Positions 7,885 to 10,371 of a stretch of DNA of 10,371 nucleotides are shown one piece after another. The position numbers and the translations under genes were made by a program. Every line of letters starts with the position of its first letter. Positions within the stretch are counted from its first letter, which is position 1. The stretch comes from Opitutia bacterium (lineage in GTDB: Bacteria; Verrucomicrobiota; Verrucomicrobiia; Opitutales; UBA953): the NCBI GenBank assembly GCA_947463395.1, contig CANHRV010000027.1:1-10371 (forward strand), given 5' to 3'. The notes beneath the pieces are model-generated. The model made no database searches. It had not been told where the DNA came from and saw only the letters and a program-made list of their open reading frames with translations.

Positions 7885-7890
7885 CTTTGC

Positions 7891-7942
7891 ACCCCTAGAT
7901 AAAAGGGTTATTAGAGAAAAACCCTCAATGCATAAGGGGTTT
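7891..7942 (-). promoter_or_regulatory. Alternating complementary segments, attenuator-like, in the gcvP-nth gap
   Basis: Four short segments can pair in mutually exclusive ways: ACCCCT (7891-7896), AGGGTT (7904-7909), AAACCCT (7919-7925) and AGGGGTTT (7935-7942). Read toward gcvP, the last two form one hairpin with a bulged C, and the middle two form AGGGTT/AACCCT followed by TTTATCT, a weak terminator-like shape. Read toward nth, no T-run follows. It has no resemblance to the glycine riboswitch core that I can recognise. Stems are only six to seven base pairs, so this is tentative. Confidence 0.3.
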
Positions 7943-8011
7943 AAGTTACTCACAAAAAGAGGCGACAACATCGGCATTAGCACTTATTCACAGGAGACCT
8001 ACTTCGACGTC

Positions 8012-8641
8012 ATGACCCGCCAGGAACGTGCCAACTTTATCGCCAAAAAGCTGGCCCAAATGTATCCCGAAACACCGATTCCATTGGATCATACCGATGC
8101 TTTTACGTTGTTGGTGGCAGTCGTATTGTCTGCTCAATGTACGGACAAAAAGGTTAATGAAGTTACCCCTGCACTTTTTGGCCTAGCGGGTAGCCCATCG
8201 CGTATGGCGCAAATGTCGGTAGAAGAGGTTTATCGTTTGATTCGTGTCCTTGGTTTGGCTCCTCAAAAATCCAGAGCCCTCGTGGGCTTGGCCAAGCAAA
8301 TCATGGAAAAACACCAAGGACAGGTTCCACGAACTTTTGCTGAATTAGAGGACTTGCCTGGAGTGGGTCACAAAACAGCCTCGGTCGTCATGGCTCAGGC
8401 TTTTGGCGTACCCGCTTTTCCAGTTGATACGCACATTCACCGTCTCGCGAAACGTTGGAAACTGAGCCAAGGTAAATCGGTTGAGCAAGTTGAGCGAGAT
8501 TGTAAAAAACTCTTTCCTGAGTCCTCCTGGAATCAATTGCACCTGAGAATTATTTTTTACGGACGTGAGCATTGCACGGCTCGTGGCTGCAACGGCAAAA
8601 CCTGTCGTCTTTGCGCAGCTTTAGTGACAACTAACCGATGA
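8012..8641 (+). CDS. nth: Endonuclease III (DNA glycosylase/AP lyase)
   Basis: This base-excision repair enzyme removes oxidised pyrimidines and nicks at AP sites. The 209-residue product is close to E. coli Nth (211). The six-helix barrel begins with FTLLVAVVLSAQCTD at 31-45; the helix-hairpin-helix is LPGVGHKTASVV at 115-126 with catalytic Lys121, and the catalytic Asp139 lies in VDTHIHRLAKRW, matching E. coli K120 and D138. The C-terminal cysteines are at 188, 193, 198 and 201 (spacing 4-4-2), not the classical 6-2-5, and the protein stops eight residues after the last. The frame is open far upstream, through the gcvP start, but ATG 8012 fits the family; AGGAG at 7992-7996 is 15 bases away, farther than ideal. 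It is divergent from gcvP by 162 bases and overlaps the thioesterase gene tail-to-tail. Confidence 0.96.
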   Translation: MTRQERANFIAKKLAQMYPETPIPLDHTDAFTLLVAVVLSAQCTDKKVNEVTPALFGLAGSPSRMAQMSVEEVYRLIRVLGLAPQKSRALVGLAKQIMEKHQGQVPRTFAELEDLPGVGHKTASVVMAQAFGVPAFPVDTHIHRLAKRWKLSQGKSVEQVERDCKKLFPESSWNQLHLRIIFYGREHCTARGCNGKTCRLCAALVTTNR

Positions 8642-9071
8642 GTTTTTCGTGTTTTTCACGAAACTCCTCTGTCCAAGGACAAGGCTGATGCGAGGTTCCG
8701 TCGAGACGACAAACCGTGCGACTCGCTTTGGCGTGAAGTATCGAGTGATCGGTTGAGCGAAATTCAAAATCAACCGTGAGTCCAGCCGCGCGAACTTTTT
8801 TGACTTTTAAGACGAGATCGACCTCGCACTCTGGTCGTATCGGAGCATGGTAGTGTAATTCTAAATCACGTACGACGACGTAAACATCAGGAGCGATGGC
8901 TGGATCGAGAGTGTCTTTACCCATCACTTCGACAAAAAAAGCTTTTTGAGCGCGCTCCATCAGCAACACGTAATGTGAGTGATGTAAAATGCCGAGACCA
9001 TCGGTCTGATCGAACCATGTCTTCATCCGTACGATGTAAGTGCGGTCGGATTGCCATCCTGGTTTAGCCAT
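8631..9071 (-). CDS. Acyl-CoA thioesterase, hotdog fold, YbgC/4-hydroxybenzoyl-CoA type
   Basis: The 146-residue product fits the single-hotdog thioesterase family, which hydrolyses acyl-CoA or acyl-ACP thioesters in the cytoplasm. The key segment is FDQTDGLGILHHSHYVLLMERA, at about residues 20-41, the counterpart of YbgC's DTDxxGxxYHxxY active-site loop and following helix; the Asp in QTD is the expected catalytic residue. The later strands VYVVVRDLELHYHAPIRPE and VDLVLKVKKV fit the fold. I start at ATG 9071 because translation just before it (the frame opens to 9215) runs through the oleD 3' end and lacks family character; no good ribosome site is visible. It lies 43 bases after oleD in the same direction and probably shares its transcript. 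The substrate is unknown; see the note on the ole genes. Confidence 0.88.
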   Translation of the reverse strand: MAKPGWQSDRTYIVRMKTWFDQTDGLGILHHSHYVLLMERAQKAFFVEVMGKDTLDPAIAPDVYVVVRDLELHYHAPIRPECEVDLVLKVKKVRAAGLTVDFEFRSTDHSILHAKASRTVCRLDGTSHQPCPWTEEFREKHEKLIG

Positions 9072-9114
9072 GGGGCACGGTGGTTGTATTGTGAGCTGAA
9101 GGCAAGAGGAGGCT

Positions 9115-10113
9115 TTATTTTTTCTCCCGAAAAGTCTGAGCCAACGCATCCAAGGCTTGCCATGTATCATGTTGAGGTTGGAAACCGAGGTCTTTTTGAG
9201 CTGCCCGAATATCAAACCAATGGTCTTTGGCTAATTCAACTGCGACAAAGCGAGTCATGGGTGGTTCTCCTTTTAAGCGAAACAAAGTCCAGATTCCTTC
9301 AAGGACCGTGCCTAAAAAATAAGCACGACGTAGGGAGATTTTTTTAGTGACCGGAGGAATGCCTGCACCTTGGAGAAGTCGATTGATAAATTCCCAAAGT
9401 TTAACGGGTTGTCCTTGCGAAATGAAATAAGCCTTACCATGACCTCGGCCAGCGAGAAGGGCGTCGAGAGCCTTGAGGTGGGCGAGGGCCGCACTGTCGA
9501 CGTGGGTGACATCGACTTTGTTTTCTCCGTCGCCCACGATGCGGAGTTTACCTTGTCGTGCTCGCTCCAGAAGTCGGGGAAAAATGTGATTATCTCCTGG
9601 TCCCCAGATAAGGTGCGGACGTAAGGCACAGGTTGGCATGGCAACGGAGTTGCTTTGCAGAACGTCTTTTTCAGCACTCGCTTTGGTTTCAGCATAAGCA
9701 CAAAGCCAGTTTCGACCATAAGGTAAGGATTCGTTGGCCCCTTGAAACGATTCCCCTGAAAAGACGACGCTCGGTGTACTAGTGTAGACAAAAGCCTTCA
9801 CCCCTGCGTCGCGTGCGGCCACAAGACAATGTCTTGTTCCAATCATATTATTTTTAACGTAATCTTCCCATCGCCCCCAAATCCCTGCTTGAGCCGCCAC
9901 ATGGAAAACGTAGTCGCAACCCTCGACAGCTTTTTCCACGTCTTCTCGATTCGCAATATCTCCACGGAAATACTCGACGCCCGCTGGACAGTTTGGGCTC
10001 AGTGGTTTTCTACTTAGGCTACGTACGCGATAGCCACGTGCCAAACAGAGTTTGACGATTGCTTGTCCAAGAAAGCCACCTCCGCCAGTGATGAGAACGC
10101 GAGAAGATTCCAT
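9115..10113 (-). CDS. oleD: OleD, NADPH-dependent 2-alkyl-3-oxoalkanoate reductase
   Basis: OleD reduces the beta-keto acid made by OleA to a 2-alkyl-3-hydroxyalkanoate in long-chain olefin biosynthesis. The 332-residue extended short-chain dehydrogenase has the Rossmann motif VLITGGGGFLG at 6-16, FHVAAQAGIWGRWEDY at 70-85, the catalytic serine region YTSTPSVVFSG at 110-120, and YAETK at 140-144 as YxxxK. LRPHLIWGPGDNHIFPRLL, VDVTHVDSAALAH, KAYFISQGQPVKLW and GEPPMTRFVA are signatures I recognise from OleD rather than generic epimerases. An ATG at 10149 also opens the frame, but ATG 10113 is chosen: it overlaps the preceding stop by one base (TAATG), indicating translational coupling, and puts the Rossmann strand at the usual place. 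The antisense and offset frames inside are shadows. Confidence 0.92.
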   Translation of the reverse strand: MESSRVLITGGGGFLGQAIVKLCLARGYRVRSLSRKPLSPNCPAGVEYFRGDIANREDVEKAVEGCDYVFHVAAQAGIWGRWEDYVKNNMIGTRHCLVAARDAGVKAFVYTSTPSVVFSGESFQGANESLPYGRNWLCAYAETKASAEKDVLQSNSVAMPTCALRPHLIWGPGDNHIFPRLLERARQGKLRIVGDGENKVDVTHVDSAALAHLKALDALLAGRGHGKAYFISQGQPVKLWEFINRLLQGAGIPPVTKKISLRRAYFLGTVLEGIWTLFRLKGEPPMTRFVAVELAKDHWFDIRAAQKDLGFQPQHDTWQALDALAQTFREKK

Positions 10114-10371
10114 TATCGTGAGGTTAGGTGGCCAAGTTTCTGCGTCCATTCGCGGGCTAACTGCAGGCGATGGATCTTGGCATTATGTCGAACATCGACC
10201 GGTAATTTTTCCTGAAAGACAATTTCCTTAATTTGTATCGATAAGGGATGATTGCTTGCTTTTTGTCTTAGCGAGCGGAGGAGAGATTCTTTTTCTTCAC
10301 TATTAAGGGGAGTGTGCTCGGGCTTAAGTTCGACAACGAGGACGGGGGTTTGTTGAGGGGCTTTGCCGATA
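10113..10371 (-). CDS. oleC: OleC beta-lactone synthetase (AMP-dependent), C-terminal end only
   Basis: The frame is open from the right edge to TAA at 10115-10113, giving the last 85 residues; this stretch is easily missed because its start is outside the window. It contains TPVLVVELKPE and LPVDVRHNAKIHRLQLAREW, the C-terminal lid of class I adenylate-forming enzymes, with the A10-motif lysine in NAKIHR. PVDxRHNAKIxRxxL is characteristic of OleC, which adenylates the 3-hydroxy acid made by OleD and closes it to a beta-lactone. The TAATG junction and the OleD identity next door support the call. The rest of oleC, and probably oleB and oleA, lie beyond the right edge. The symbol is less certain than the enzyme class because the core is not visible. 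Confidence 0.8.
   Translation of the reverse strand, partial: IGKAPQQTPVLVVELKPEHTPLNSEEKESLLRSLRQKASNHPLSIQIKEIVFQEKLPVDVRHNAKIHRLQLAREWTQKLGHLTSR

Noticed and set aside
7715..8011. N-terminal extension of nth by 99 residues
   Set aside because: The extension would overlap the gcvP start in antisense, has no domain pattern, and family length and alignment put the start at 8012.
7850..8011. Glycine riboswitch upstream of gcvP
   Set aside because: The minus-strand sequence was read for the conserved tandem aptamer core and none was recognised; only short alternating hairpins are present.
9312..9791. A 159-codon minus-strand frame inside oleD
   Set aside because: It is in a different frame of the well-supported oleD gene and shows no family motif; a shadow frame.
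10114..10149. Upstream ATG for oleD at 10149
   Set aside because: It would overlap oleC by more than 30 bases and add a non-conserved leader; the TAATG start at 10113 gives the normal Rossmann N-terminus.

Overview
The window looks like chromosomal housekeeping DNA from a bacterium of the PVC superphylum, most likely a Verrucomicrobiota member of the Opitutae type. This is inferred, not measured. The reasons are a SufT-like gene, a subunit-type glycine dehydrogenase pair fused into one protein, and part of an ole (OleC-OleD) long-chain olefin/beta-lactone pathway, which is known from Verrucomicrobia, Planctomycetes and scattered Proteobacteria and Actinobacteria. Base composition is moderate and even, with no sign of phage, insertion sequence, CRISPR, tRNA or rRNA. 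Genes are tightly packed; the longest gap is about 160 bases.

Layout from left to right. (1) 1-315 (-): start of a SufT-type MIP18/DUF59 Fe-S assembly gene, running off the left edge. (2) 413-4875 (+): argS (arginyl-tRNA synthetase), a DUF983 membrane protein three bases later, metF (methylenetetrahydrofolate reductase) behind its own apparent promoter, and a UMF1-family MFS transporter. (3) 4865-7849 (-): a 994-residue glycine decarboxylase in which GcvPA-type and GcvPB-type modules are fused; it overlaps the transporter tail-to-tail by 11 bases. (4) 8012-8641 (+): nth (endonuclease III), transcribed away from gcvP. (5) 8631-10371 (-): oleC (C-terminal 85 residues only), oleD (joined by TAATG) and a YbgC-like hotdog thioesterase, read as one operon that converges on nth with another 11-base overlap.

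Functional links. Glycine cleavage by GcvP feeds 5,10-methylene-tetrahydrofolate, the substrate of MetF, so the centre of the window holds two one-carbon enzymes, although on opposite strands. The right edge is the end of a hydrocarbon pathway: OleD reduces the OleA condensation product and OleC makes a beta-lactone; oleA and oleB would be expected beyond the right edge. The thioesterase after oleD may act on the same acyl-CoA pool.

I see no wholly unknown multi-gene system. The points most worth checking are the thioesterase attached to the ole genes, the GcvPA-GcvPB fusion with a C-terminal tail, the altered Fe-S cysteine spacing in Nth, a palindromic promoter at metF, an attenuator-like set of alternating complementary segments between gcvP and nth, and a recurring -10-like hexamer seven bases before ATG that suggests leaderless transcripts.
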